Virus record (IMG/VR): IMGVR_UViG_3300044622_000196
Location: 1 to 20,878 of that record
DNA length: 20,878 bases
Direction: 5' to 3' (one strand)
Source: a virus
The notes under the pieces are model-generated. The model did not search any database. It worked only from the letters and a program-made list of their open reading frames with translations, and was not told where the DNA came from. Made by a program: the position numbers and the translations under genes. This document shows, in pieces, positions 1 to 6,083 of the stretch. The stretch's first letter is position 1. Every line of letters begins with the position of its first letter.

Positions 1-2
1 TT

Positions 3-605
3 AAGCAGAACCTTATTTACCTTATGCAGCTTGTAGGTATCAACAATCCTGGAGATGTTAAGTTAGCAATTTTAGAGGATTGGATAAGAACAGAGTATGG
101 TAACTTTACAATAAACGAAGTTAAAGTAGCGTTTAAGCAAATGGTAGCCAATGACTTTATAGATCACTACCAAAACTTTAGCCCTGCATACTTTAGTCAG
201 GTTATGGATAGGTACAAGAAAAAAGCAAACGAAGTAAGAAAAATGATGCCACAGGAACGAGTTGAAGCAATACCACACTTAACCGATTTAGAGATAATTG
301 ATTACAGTTACCAGGAATATAAGGTTCTGGAAAATAGAACTTTTGACAGGTTGTTTAACCCTTTATCCGTATTTACAAAGCTTAATAGTTCAGGCATCAA
401 GGTATGGACAAAAGAAGATGGAGCAGTTGCTAAAAAGAAACTAATGGAAATTATTACCTACAAGGCTAATAAAATGGACATCATAAGTGCAAAGCAGTAC
501 CGGGACGAATGGACTGAACAATGGTTAAAGAACCAGGCTCGAGCAGTTGCAGTAGCTTTATTTTTTGAGGAACAAATTTTACAAAACAAAACAACGTTTA
601 AATGA
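3..605 (+). CDS. conserved phage protein, 5' end outside the window
   Basis: The reading frame is open to the left edge of the window. The first ATG inside is at 24 (193 residues), but codons upstream of it are also open, so the true start probably lies outside. The protein is mostly helical and charged, with no membrane segment. A stretch around residues 15-65 (YGNFTINEVKVAF, then HYQNFSPAYFSQVMDRYKK) resembles, from memory, conserved Bacteroidota phage proteins that sit in replication regions. Its stop codon overlaps the ATG of the following methyltransferase in an ATGA junction, which suggests translational coupling and an operon of DNA-metabolism genes. I cannot assign a function. A replication accessory role is inference from position only. 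Confidence 0.75.
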   Translation, partial: KQNLIYLMQLVGINNPGDVKLAILEDWIRTEYGNFTINEVKVAFKQMVANDFIDHYQNFSPAYFSQVMDRYKKKANEVRKMMPQERVEAIPHLTDLEIIDYSYQEYKVLENRTFDRLFNPLSVFTKLNSSGIKVWTKEDGAVAKKKLMEIITYKANKMDIISAKQYRDEWTEQWLKNQARAVAVALFFEEQILQNKTTFK

Positions 606-1879
606 GACACGGCAGTTTATTTAGCGGAATAGGTGGCTTTGATTTAGCAGCAGAATGGTGCGGTTGGGAAAACGTATTTCATTGCGAATGGAATACCTTT
701 GGTCAAAAAGTTTTAAAACATCACTTCCCAAATTCAATATCTTACAATGACATCACAAAAACAGATTTCACTATTCACAGAGGAACAATCGACATCATTA
801 GTGGTGGCTTCCCTTGCCAACCCTACTCAAGTGCAGGAAAGCGACTTGGCAAAGAAGATGAGAGACATCTCTGGCCGGAAATGCTTAGAGCAATTCGGGA
901 AATTCAACCGAGTTGGGTTGTGGGCGAGAACGTTCGCGGACTTACTAATTGGAACGGGGGATTGGTATTCGACGAGGTGCAAACTGAGTTGGAAGCTGAA
1001 GGCTACGAAGTCCTCCCGTTTTTACTTCCAGCTTGTGCCGTTAACGCACCACACCGAAGAGACCGCATTTGGTTTATTGCCTACTCCAACAGCTTCAGAC
1101 AATCCGGAGAAAAATACAGGCAAAATGAAACAAGACGGACTTCAAAAGAGAGCGAGAACCGGATTGCTACCAACACCAACTTGTATGGACAGCAGCAAGA
1201 ACGGGGATATGACTGGAGCAGCCAAATTGTTAATGGGAGCAACAACCAGAAGTTCAGGTCAGCAAATACAAAGGACTTTGACAGATGCAGTACAAATGGA
1301 GATATTAAAGGAGAACCCTGCTCTTGCAATGGAACTTGCATCAAAAGAATTTATGAAAAGAACCAAACTTCCTACACAAATAGAGTTTGTAGAATGGATC
1401 AAAACAATAGGAACGCAGAAGGAACTATCGGAAAAACTAAATTTGAAATTAACGAAAGTAGAGCATTGGTTCAGGAAGGACAAGATAGGTTTCAGTTATC
1501 CATCAATAGAGGATTGGACTTTAATCAAGAGCCATTATCAAGTACCAATGGAGTTAGACAACAAGATGTCTTATCAAGAGTCAATAGAATGGAAGGGTCT
1601 TTTGCCAACACCGACATTACAAGAATACACGAACAGCACATTACCCCCATCACAAATAAAAAGAAACAATATAGCAGGAGTTCTTTTGAGGAAAGGTGTT
1701 TCAGCACATTCCCAACTGAACCCCCTATTTGTGGAGGAGATGATGGGCTTCCCAAAGAATTGGACAACATTACCTTTTCAAAATGGAGAAACGAAAGCAT
1801 CAAAGCCTACGGGAACGCAATAGTTCCACAAGTAGCTTATCAAATATTTAAAAGTATTTGTCAATATCAAAAACTTTAG
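602..1879 (+). CDS. dcm: DNA (cytosine-5) methyltransferase, phage type
   Basis: Transfers a methyl group from S-adenosylmethionine to carbon 5 of cytosine in DNA, most likely to protect phage DNA from host restriction. The 425-residue frame shows motif I (LFSGIGGFDLA, residues 6-16), motif IV with the catalytic Cys72 in GGFPCQPYSSAG, motif VI ENVRG (109-113), motif VIII (HRRDRIWFIAY, 151-161) and motif X near the C-terminus (AYGNAIVPQVAYQIF, about 402-416). These are the diagnostic C5-MTase blocks, so the family call is firm. Between residues 162 and about 370, where the target-recognition domain belongs, this frame is rich in N, S, T, R, Q and E and poor in hydrophobic residues, while the +1 frame encodes a well-formed protein over the same DNA (747-1823). 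No cognate restriction enzyme is seen, so it is probably an orphan enzyme. Target sequence unknown. Confidence 0.93.
   Translation: MRHGSLFSGIGGFDLAAEWCGWENVFHCEWNTFGQKVLKHHFPNSISYNDITKTDFTIHRGTIDIISGGFPCQPYSSAGKRLGKEDERHLWPEMLRAIREIQPSWVVGENVRGLTNWNGGLVFDEVQTELEAEGYEVLPFLLPACAVNAPHRRDRIWFIAYSNSFRQSGEKYRQNETRRTSKESENRIATNTNLYGQQQERGYDWSSQIVNGSNNQKFRSANTKDFDRCSTNGDIKGEPCSCNGTCIKRIYEKNQTSYTNRVCRMDQNNRNAEGTIGKTKFEINESRALVQEGQDRFQLSINRGLDFNQEPLSSTNGVRQQDVLSRVNRMEGSFANTDITRIHEQHITPITNKKKQYSRSSFEERCFSTFPTEPPICGGDDGLPKELDNITFSKWRNESIKAYGNAIVPQVAYQIFKSICQYQKL
747..1823 (+). CDS. overprinted ORF inside the methyltransferase gene, LLPTPT-repeat protein
   Basis: This 358-codon ORF lies wholly inside the methyltransferase gene in the +1 frame; the frame is open from 717 and the first ATG is at 747. 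It looks like real protein: a hydrophobic/aromatic block at residues 57-97 (VGLWARTFADLLIGTGDWYS and onward to SSRFYFQL), three copies of LLPTPT (110-115, 140-145, 285-290), a helical segment with a probable helix-turn-helix (about 220-262, TQKELSEKLNLKLTKVEHWF), and a C-terminal block LNPLFVEEMMGFPKNW (324-339). From memory, LPTPTxxD and LNPxFVEWMMGFPxxW blocks occur in target-recognition regions of other phage C5 methyltransferases and in separate small phage proteins. It could be a separate protein, a target-recognition segment joined to the methyltransferase by frameshifting, or a reading-frame relic. No Shine-Dalgarno sequence precedes the ATG. Expression is unproven. Confidence 0.6.
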   Translation: MTSQKQISLFTEEQSTSLVVASLANPTQVQESDLAKKMRDISGRKCLEQFGKFNRVGLWARTFADLLIGTGDWYSTRCKLSWKLKATKSSRFYFQLVPLTHHTEETAFGLLPTPTASDNPEKNTGKMKQDGLQKRARTGLLPTPTCMDSSKNGDMTGAAKLLMGATTRSSGQQIQRTLTDAVQMEILKENPALAMELASKEFMKRTKLPTQIEFVEWIKTIGTQKELSEKLNLKLTKVEHWFRKDKIGFSYPSIEDWTLIKSHYQVPMELDNKMSYQESIEWKGLLPTPTLQEYTNSTLPPSQIKRNNIAGVLLRKGVSAHSQLNPLFVEEMMGFPKNWTTLPFQNGETKASKPTGTQ

Positions 1880-1889
1880 TATATTTTTG
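1857..1889 (+). promoter_or_regulatory. candidate Bacteroidota promoter upstream of the VRR-NUC gene
   Basis: TTTG at 1857-1860 and TATTTTTG at 1882-1889 match the Bacteroidota -33 (TTTG) and -7 (TAnnTTTG) elements, separated by 21 bases. The expected transcription start falls at about 1894, which is the ATG of the nuclease gene, so the transcript could be leaderless. The element straddles the 3' end of the methyltransferase gene. The motif is short and the region AT-rich, so chance occurrence is possible. Confidence 0.4.
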
Positions 1890-1893
1890 TAAT

Positions 1894-2199
1894 ATGACCG
1901 CAAACGAATTAACCAAACAAGCAATCCAAACTCTAAATAAAAACGGGTGCTTTGTATGGCGCAATAACAATCTTGCGGTTCGAGGGCGCACCTTCATAGG
2001 TCTTAAAGGAGTTCCAGATGTTGTAGGTTTTCACACCCAAAGCGGAGTAGCGGTATATTGCGAAACGAAAGCCATTGGCGATAAACTTAGCAGCTATCAA
2101 ATTGCATTCTTAAACTTGGCAAAAACGGCAAATTGTTTCTGCTACATAGCAACCGAAGATAACGGCAAACTAACCTTAAAAGAATATGAACAAGAATAG
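1894..2199 (+). CDS. VRR-NUC domain nuclease
   Basis: A 101-residue protein with the core of the VRR-NUC branch of the PD-(D/E)xK nucleases: KGVPDVVGF (catalytic Asp42), YCETKA (Glu57, Lys59) and a following Gln69 in SSYQIAFLN. Family members act as structure-specific nucleases, and phage versions are thought to process branched or recombining DNA during replication and packaging. The frame is open upstream to an ATG at 1858, but that start lies within the methyltransferase coding end and adds 12 residues before the usual N-terminus; the ATG at 1894 (MTANELTKQAI) fits the family better and follows a promoter-like sequence. Its 3' end overlaps the next gene by 14 bases. Confidence 0.85.
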   Translation: MTANELTKQAIQTLNKNGCFVWRNNNLAVRGRTFIGLKGVPDVVGFHTQSGVAVYCETKAIGDKLSSYQIAFLNLAKTANCFCYIATEDNGKLTLKEYEQE

Positions 2200-2662
2200 C
2201 ATCATATTAGAACTTTGGGAGAGCCGAGAACTAAAGGAAGCAATAGACAAAATGCAGCCTGAAGATTTACGAGAAGATTTAAGAAGCGAAATATTTAAGG
2301 TGCTATGCGAAATGGACGAGGAACGTTTAATTGATATGCGCACCCGGAACGTATTAAAGTTCTACTTGGTTAGAACTATGATTAATATGATGCAAAGTAA
2401 TACAAGCCAATTTTATAGGACATACCGCAAACCTTTAGAGGTTGAATTAATAGTACACGATAGGGACGAAGATTTATTAAACAAAGTAGAAGACGAGTTG
2501 TCAAAGATGCACTGGTACAAAGCGGAACTTTTAAGAGTGTACGCTATCAAGCATAATTGCAACGCTAAAGAACTAAGCAGGGTAACAGGAATACCTTATA
2601 TGTCAATACATAGGGAACTTAAATTAACTAAACGAGAACTTAAAAAACAATTACGAAAATGA
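2186..2662 (+). CDS. sigma-70-like phage transcription factor (putative)
   Basis: The 158-residue protein has the pattern of a minimal sigma factor. Residues 20-80 are a charged helical region (LREDLRSEIFKVL, then FYLVRTMINMMQSNTSQFYR) like sigma region 2. The C-terminus, residues about 125-158, holds a helix-turn-helix (NAKELSRVTGIPYMSIHREL) followed by a basic helix, as in region 4. If correct, it would direct host RNA polymerase to phage promoters, for example those of the late genes downstream. There is no large region 3 and no anti-sigma gene next to it. It overlaps the nuclease gene by 14 bases and the next gene by an ATGA junction. A plain helix-turn-helix regulator is the alternative. 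Confidence 0.6.
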   Translation: MNKNSIILELWESRELKEAIDKMQPEDLREDLRSEIFKVLCEMDEERLIDMRTRNVLKFYLVRTMINMMQSNTSQFYRTYRKPLEVELIVHDRDEDLLNKVEDELSKMHWYKAELLRVYAIKHNCNAKELSRVTGIPYMSIHRELKLTKRELKKQLRK

Positions 2663-2892
2663 TAATTATAGCAGCGATATGCTTTGCAATATTCTTTGTA
2701 GAGATACACCAATTTCATAGGAAGTGGTATTTAGATTTTAAGCCATTCAGTTGCACAAGTTGTTTAGCAGCTTGGACAGGTTTAGTTTTATATTTACTAC
2801 CTGCAATATGTACTGACATCATAGCGTTTGTATTTATTCCCGGAGTGTTAGCACCTTTACTTTCAAAACTAATGTGGAACTTATGGAAATAG
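2659..2892 (+). CDS. small membrane protein with CxxC motif
   Basis: A 77-residue protein with three hydrophobic stretches: residues 1-14 (IIIAAICFAIFFV), about 36-52 (AAWTGLVLYLLPAI) and about 54-69 (IIAFVFIPGVLAPLL). It also has a short loop with the pair FSCTSC at about residues 30-35, just before the second membrane segment. A CxxC followed by AAW-GLVLY recalls the short DUF1360-type phage and sporulation membrane proteins, but I hold that comparison only loosely. It starts in an ATGA overlap with the sigma-like gene and its 3' end overlaps the next gene. Function unknown; an inner-membrane location is inferred from hydrophobicity. Confidence 0.7.
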   Translation: MIIIAAICFAIFFVEIHQFHRKWYLDFKPFSCTSCLAAWTGLVLYLLPAICTDIIAFVFIPGVLAPLLSKLMWNLWK

Positions 2893-3119
2893 AACACCGC
2901 AATTATTTAGACCTGCATAGACCTAACTACGAAATGGTGCAGAATGGTTATGTGCGTAATATAGATTTAAACATCTTAAAAATGTACGAGCATATTTATC
3001 GCAAGTATATGAGTCCAGATTTCATATTAACAGTATGGTGCAGCCATTGTATATTTGATATGATTAAAAGGCTTTACGAATGGTACGATTTACAACCTAA
3101 AAATAAAAAGAATGGCTAA
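2883..3119 (+). CDS. conserved small phage protein of unknown function
   Basis: About 78 residues from ATG 2883; a GTG at 2874 would add three residues. The stop overlaps the next gene. The C-terminal half (SPDFILTVWCSHCIFDMIKR) contains a WCxxC pair followed by an amphipathic helix, a pattern I recall from short conserved proteins of Bacteroidota phages. There is no signal peptide or membrane segment. It lies between the CxxC membrane protein and the sugar-modifying genes, and I see nothing that ties it to either. Function unknown. Confidence 0.7.
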   Translation: MEIEHRNYLDLHRPNYEMVQNGYVRNIDLNILKMYEHIYRKYMSPDFILTVWCSHCIFDMIKRLYEWYDLQPKNKKNG

Positions 3120-3591
3120 CTTTATCCACCCCACCGCTATCATTGGCGATAACGTAATTATCGGAGACGGAAACTACATTGGTGCTTATTGTATTATCGG
3201 AGACAAAGCAGAGCATAAAAAGTTCTGGAATAAAGAAAAAGGAAAAGTATACATAGGCGATAACAATGTTATTACAGGACTTGTAACAATAGACGCAGGA
3301 ACTGAGATTGATACTTTTATTGGCAATAATTGTTTTATAATGAAACACGCACACATCGGACACGATTGCACAATCTTAGACAATGTAACAATTAGCTGCG
3401 GAGCAAAAATAGGTGGGCATTCTATTGTAGATCAAGGTGCTAATATAGGACTTAACGCAGTTTTACACCAGTTTGCAAACATCGGAGAGAATTGTATGGT
3501 GGGCGCAAGTGCTTTTGTAAAGGGAGATGCAAAACCAAATACTAAATATGCAGGAGTACCGGCAAGGGAAATCGGCTCAAACATAAGATAA
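3112..3591 (+). CDS. left-handed beta-helix acyltransferase (LpxA/acetyltransferase-like)
   Basis: The 159-residue protein consists almost wholly of hexapeptide repeats ([LIV]-G-x-x-x-x), beginning IHPTAIIGDNVIIGDGNYIG and continuing through IGHDCTILDNVTISCGAKIG and VDQGANIG to IGENCMVGASAFV. The C-terminal KYAGVPAREIG is the typical exit of sugar acetyltransferases. Proteins of this fold trimerise and move acetyl or acyl groups from CoA or ACP to sugars, as in UDP-GlcNAc acyltransferase LpxA. It is shorter than LpxA (about 260 residues) and lacks the helical C-terminal domain, so an O- or N-acetyltransferase is more likely. The following two genes are glycosyltransferases with a 1-base stop/start overlap, which points to joint modification of a glycan. 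The exact substrate cannot be read from the sequence. Confidence 0.85.
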   Translation: MANFIHPTAIIGDNVIIGDGNYIGAYCIIGDKAEHKKFWNKEKGKVYIGDNNVITGLVTIDAGTEIDTFIGNNCFIMKHAHIGHDCTILDNVTISCGAKIGGHSIVDQGANIGLNAVLHQFANIGENCMVGASAFVKGDAKPNTKYAGVPAREIGSNIR

Positions 3592-4274
3592 TGAAAGTAG
3601 CTATTTTATTACTTGCACAAAACAGACACGATTTAACTCAGCGTGTAATTAACCAAAACTTTTTTAACTCTGGTTATAATGCGGACTGCTTCTTAATAGA
3701 CAACGGAAGCGACACGCAAGAAACGTTTAACTACCCGTTTGCCGGTTATGACTTATCAAAAGAAAAGCGAGGCATAGCAGCCGGGGTTAATGCAGGGTTA
3801 CGCATAACCCAAAACTATGATGCGGTTTGTTTGTTAGCTAATGATATTTTACTTCCTGAGAATTGGTTGTCAAAATGGGTTATGTTTTCTCAACGTGTGT
3901 CAAAAACTGGCATTATTGGTATACATTGTGTAGAAGATTTGCCCCCAATAGTAGACGGAGTACATAAAACGCATACACCTTTTGGCGATAACTTTATTAC
4001 CCGTGAACTTATAGATGCAGTTGGCGGTTACAATGAAGCCTATGACCCTTATGGAATGCAAGACAGAGATTATGGGGAACGTGCAACTATTACAGGCTTT
4101 ACTAATTACTACTTACCAGATATGCGCTCAGAACATATAGGACACGATGTCGGTAATGGAACAGATTACAGACGAATGAAAGACGAAAGCTTGGCACGGG
4201 CGCAAAGTGTATGGGAAAAATACCAAGACATCTATCACAACCAAAAGAATATAAGATGCGAATACTTTGTATAA
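3591..4274 (+). CDS. family 2-type glycosyltransferase
   Basis: The 227-residue protein has the GT-A fold pattern: an N-terminal beta strand and acceptor loop (MKVAILLLAQNRHDLTQRVI), FLIDNGSDT at about 34-42, a GVNAGLR helix at about 65-71, and LLANDILLPENWL (about 81-93), where ND stands at the place of the usual DxD metal ligand. Near 143-163 it has GGYNEAYDPYGMQDRDYGER, matching the ED-like acceptor region of GT2 enzymes. It would transfer a sugar from a nucleotide-sugar donor. No membrane segment is visible, so it is probably cytoplasmic. It starts at the stop of the acyltransferase gene and overlaps the next glycosyltransferase gene. Confidence 0.82.
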   Translation: MKVAILLLAQNRHDLTQRVINQNFFNSGYNADCFLIDNGSDTQETFNYPFAGYDLSKEKRGIAAGVNAGLRITQNYDAVCLLANDILLPENWLSKWVMFSQRVSKTGIIGIHCVEDLPPIVDGVHKTHTPFGDNFITRELIDAVGGYNEAYDPYGMQDRDYGERATITGFTNYYLPDMRSEHIGHDVGNGTDYRRMKDESLARAQSVWEKYQDIYHNQKNIRCEYFV

Positions 4275-5251
4275 CTTCTGCCAACTCAGGTGTAGGACTG
4301 CATAGAATTATGATGCCGATAGTACACTTAGAAAAAGAGTACGCACTTATAACAGATGTACTTAATGACGAGTTATTAGAGCAGGGTTGGGACATTGTCT
4401 TAATGAATAGAATGCTTAACGAAATAGATGCAAAGCAAATGGACACCTGGCGCACTAAGTACGGCTTTAAATTAGTAGTCGATAACGATGACCATTGGGA
4501 ACTAAACGAAAGCCATTTATTGTATTTAAGATATAAGCTTAACAATATACCTAAACTAATTACCGACTACTTAAAGATAGCAGACCTTTGCACCTGCACA
4601 CACGAAAGGTTAGCAGGAGAGATAAGCCCATTTAATAAGAACGTTCACATCTTACCAAACGCATTACCTTACGGGCAAGAGCAGTTCCAGGATAACAAGA
4701 CCGAAGATTACAAGGTTAGATTATTCTGGAGCGGAAGCGGAACGCACGAAAGGGATATTGAAATACTAAGGCAACCTTTTAAAAGGTTACAAGGTATGAA
4801 TATTAGAACTGTTATAGCAGGTTACAATGACGGGGAGAAACCTATATGGGATAAAATGATTGATGCTTTTACTTGCGGACTAAAGCTTAATCCCACGATC
4901 TATAACTATGCAAGGGTTACAGAATATATGGGTGCTTATACGGACTCAGACATTTCAGTTATCCCACTTGTAGATAACAAGTTCAACGCTATGAAGTCAA
5001 ATTTAAAGGTATTAGAAACGGCTGCTAAAAAGAACCCTGCCATAGTTAGCTATGTCAATCCGTACTTAGATATGCCAGTACATTACGTTAAAAGTCAGAA
5101 GGATTGGTATAAACATATAAGAGATTTAGTAAGTGATGCGGATATGCGAAAGGAAAGCGGACAAAAGTTATTTGAGTTCTGCCAAAAGAAGTATAACTTT
5201 GACGAGATAAATTTAGACCGAAAGTATATTTATAGTAAACTATGCCAGTAA
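4256..5251 (+). CDS. GT-B glycosyltransferase (family 4-like)
   Basis: About 331 residues from the ATG at 4256; a farther ATG at 4211 would add 15 residues lying inside the previous gene. The start at 4256 gives MRILCITSANSGVGLHRI, the typical first strand and glycine loop of GT-B enzymes. The middle contains VVDNDDHWELN, then an interdomain stretch with VHILPNALPYGQ, then LFWSGSGTHERDIEIL, the start of the C-terminal donor-binding domain. Late in the protein, SDISVIPLVDNKFNAMKSNLK resembles the donor-site region of family 4 enzymes, although the usual EGF/ExE signature is modified. Together with the GT2 and acyltransferase genes it forms a three-gene cassette. Target could be host surface sugar, virion glycan or modified DNA. 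Confidence 0.8.
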   Translation: MRILCITSANSGVGLHRIMMPIVHLEKEYALITDVLNDELLEQGWDIVLMNRMLNEIDAKQMDTWRTKYGFKLVVDNDDHWELNESHLLYLRYKLNNIPKLITDYLKIADLCTCTHERLAGEISPFNKNVHILPNALPYGQEQFQDNKTEDYKVRLFWSGSGTHERDIEILRQPFKRLQGMNIRTVIAGYNDGEKPIWDKMIDAFTCGLKLNPTIYNYARVTEYMGAYTDSDISVIPLVDNKFNAMKSNLKVLETAAKKNPAIVSYVNPYLDMPVHYVKSQKDWYKHIRDLVSDADMRKESGQKLFEFCQKKYNFDEINLDRKYIYSKLCQ

Positions 5252-5664
5252 CACAATGCAGTTCAGGAAAATGGAAAATAGGTAACGGCGGTTGCATCTA
5301 CGATACCGAAGAGAAGGCAATGCAAGTTTGGAAAGCTATCCTTGCAGGTGGTAAATTTGCTGAAAGTTACACCGACTATCCGGAGTCAGCTACTAACAAC
5401 GCAAAGAGGGCAATAGAATGGGCTGAGAAAAATGGTTGGGGTTCGTGCGGAGAAGCAACTGGTAAGGCAAGGGCAAGACAGTTGGCAAATCGTGAGCCGA
5501 TTAGTAGAGATACTATTGCTCGTATGGCTTCGTTTAAAAGACACCAACAACATAAAGACGTGCCTTATAGCGAAGGTTGTGGCGGTTTAATGTGGGACGC
5601 TTGGGGTGGTACGAGTGGGATTGAGTGGAGTATTAATAAGCTAAAAGAAATAAACGGAAAATAA
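5242..5664 (+). CDS. conserved phage protein with YPxxAxNNAKRA domain
   Basis: A 140-residue protein of two parts. Residues 1-36 (VTQCSSGKWKIGNGGCIYDT onward) are a small Cys-containing segment. Residues 43-135 form a conserved domain containing DYPESATNNAKRAIEWAEKN, GWGSCGEATGKARARQLA, EPISRDTIARMASFKRH and EGCGGLMWDAWGGTSGIEW. From memory this domain occurs in phage genomes near structural and packaging genes, sometimes fused to capsid-associated proteins. I know of no biochemical function. It overlaps the glycosyltransferase gene by 10 bases, so it is expressed with that cassette, and it precedes the HNH and terminase genes. The conservation makes it a real gene, but its role is open. Confidence 0.78.
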   Translation: MPVTQCSSGKWKIGNGGCIYDTEEKAMQVWKAILAGGKFAESYTDYPESATNNAKRAIEWAEKNGWGSCGEATGKARARQLANREPISRDTIARMASFKRHQQHKDVPYSEGCGGLMWDAWGGTSGIEWSINKLKEINGK

Positions 5665-5719
5665 TTTGCATACTTAAATTTTTTAATTATTAATCAACGG
5701 AAAATTTAATGGGGAAAGT

Positions 5720-5974
5720 ATGCAGAAACACACGCAAATCTACTTACAAGGAATGGGCTATGACGCTACATCGTTTGTTCCTTGTGAGGTTTGTGGTGGT
5801 GTAGGAACTGACATACATCACATAGAAGCGAGGGGAATGGGGGGAACTAAAAAGGCAGACGTAATAGAAAACCTAATGTGTTGTTGTAGAGAATGCCATA
5901 TTAAGTACGGAGACAAGAAACAATATAAAGAGTTTTTAAAAGACATACACGCAAAGAATTATGGCAAAAGGTAA
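5720..5974 (+). CDS. HNH endonuclease, packaging-associated
   Basis: An 84-residue HNH nuclease. Cys22/Cys25 (CEVC) and Cys56/Cys59 (CREC) form the zinc ribbon. DIHHIEARGMGG carries the catalytic His pair (33/34), Asn51 lies in VIENLM, and His60 follows the second Cys pair. Small HNH proteins next to terminase genes are common in tailed phages, where they are reported to assist DNA cleavage at packaging; that role here is inferred from family and position. It is preceded by a 55-base AT-rich gap, the first sizeable intergenic space in the window, and its end overlaps the small basic gene by 14 bases. Confidence 0.85.
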   Translation: MQKHTQIYLQGMGYDATSFVPCEVCGGVGTDIHHIEARGMGGTKKADVIENLMCCCRECHIKYGDKKQYKEFLKDIHAKNYGKR

Positions 5975-6083
5975 CGAGAATAAGAACAAAATTTCATTCG
6001 GCAAAAGGAAGCGAGGCTCTGCAAAGAAGTCCTTTAATAAGCACACCCCCAGAGAAAAAGCATATAGAGGTCAAGGACGATGA
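5961..6083 (+). CDS. 40-residue highly basic protein
   Basis: ATG at 5961 opens a 40-codon frame with 14 Lys or Arg residues: MAKGNENKNKISFGKRKRGS, then a Lys-rich middle and a C-terminal KAYRGQGR. There are no hydrophobic segments. It begins inside the end of the HNH gene (14-base overlap) and its stop overlaps the next ATG in an ATGA junction, the same coupling as its neighbours, which supports translation. The composition suggests nucleic-acid binding or an RNA- or ribosome-like tail. From memory, similar short basic proteins ending in YRGQGR occur beside terminase genes in Bacteroidota phages. Function unknown. Confidence 0.65.
   Translation: MAKGNENKNKISFGKRKRGSAKKSFNKHTPREKAYRGQGR

Noticed and set aside
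1081-1803. Three minus-strand ORFs inside the methyltransferase region
   Set aside because: They mirror the same repeat-rich DNA, show no recognisable protein features, and are explained by the two + frames.
4102-4545. A 147-codon minus-strand ORF across the two glycosyltransferase genes
   Set aside because: Ser/Leu/Tyr-rich shadow of the coding strand. No gene on the minus strand is supported anywhere in the window.
5665-5695. A possible promoter in the gap before the HNH gene (TTTG followed by AT-rich sequence)
   Set aside because: No acceptable TAnnTTTG stands at the right spacing; the gap is only AT-rich.
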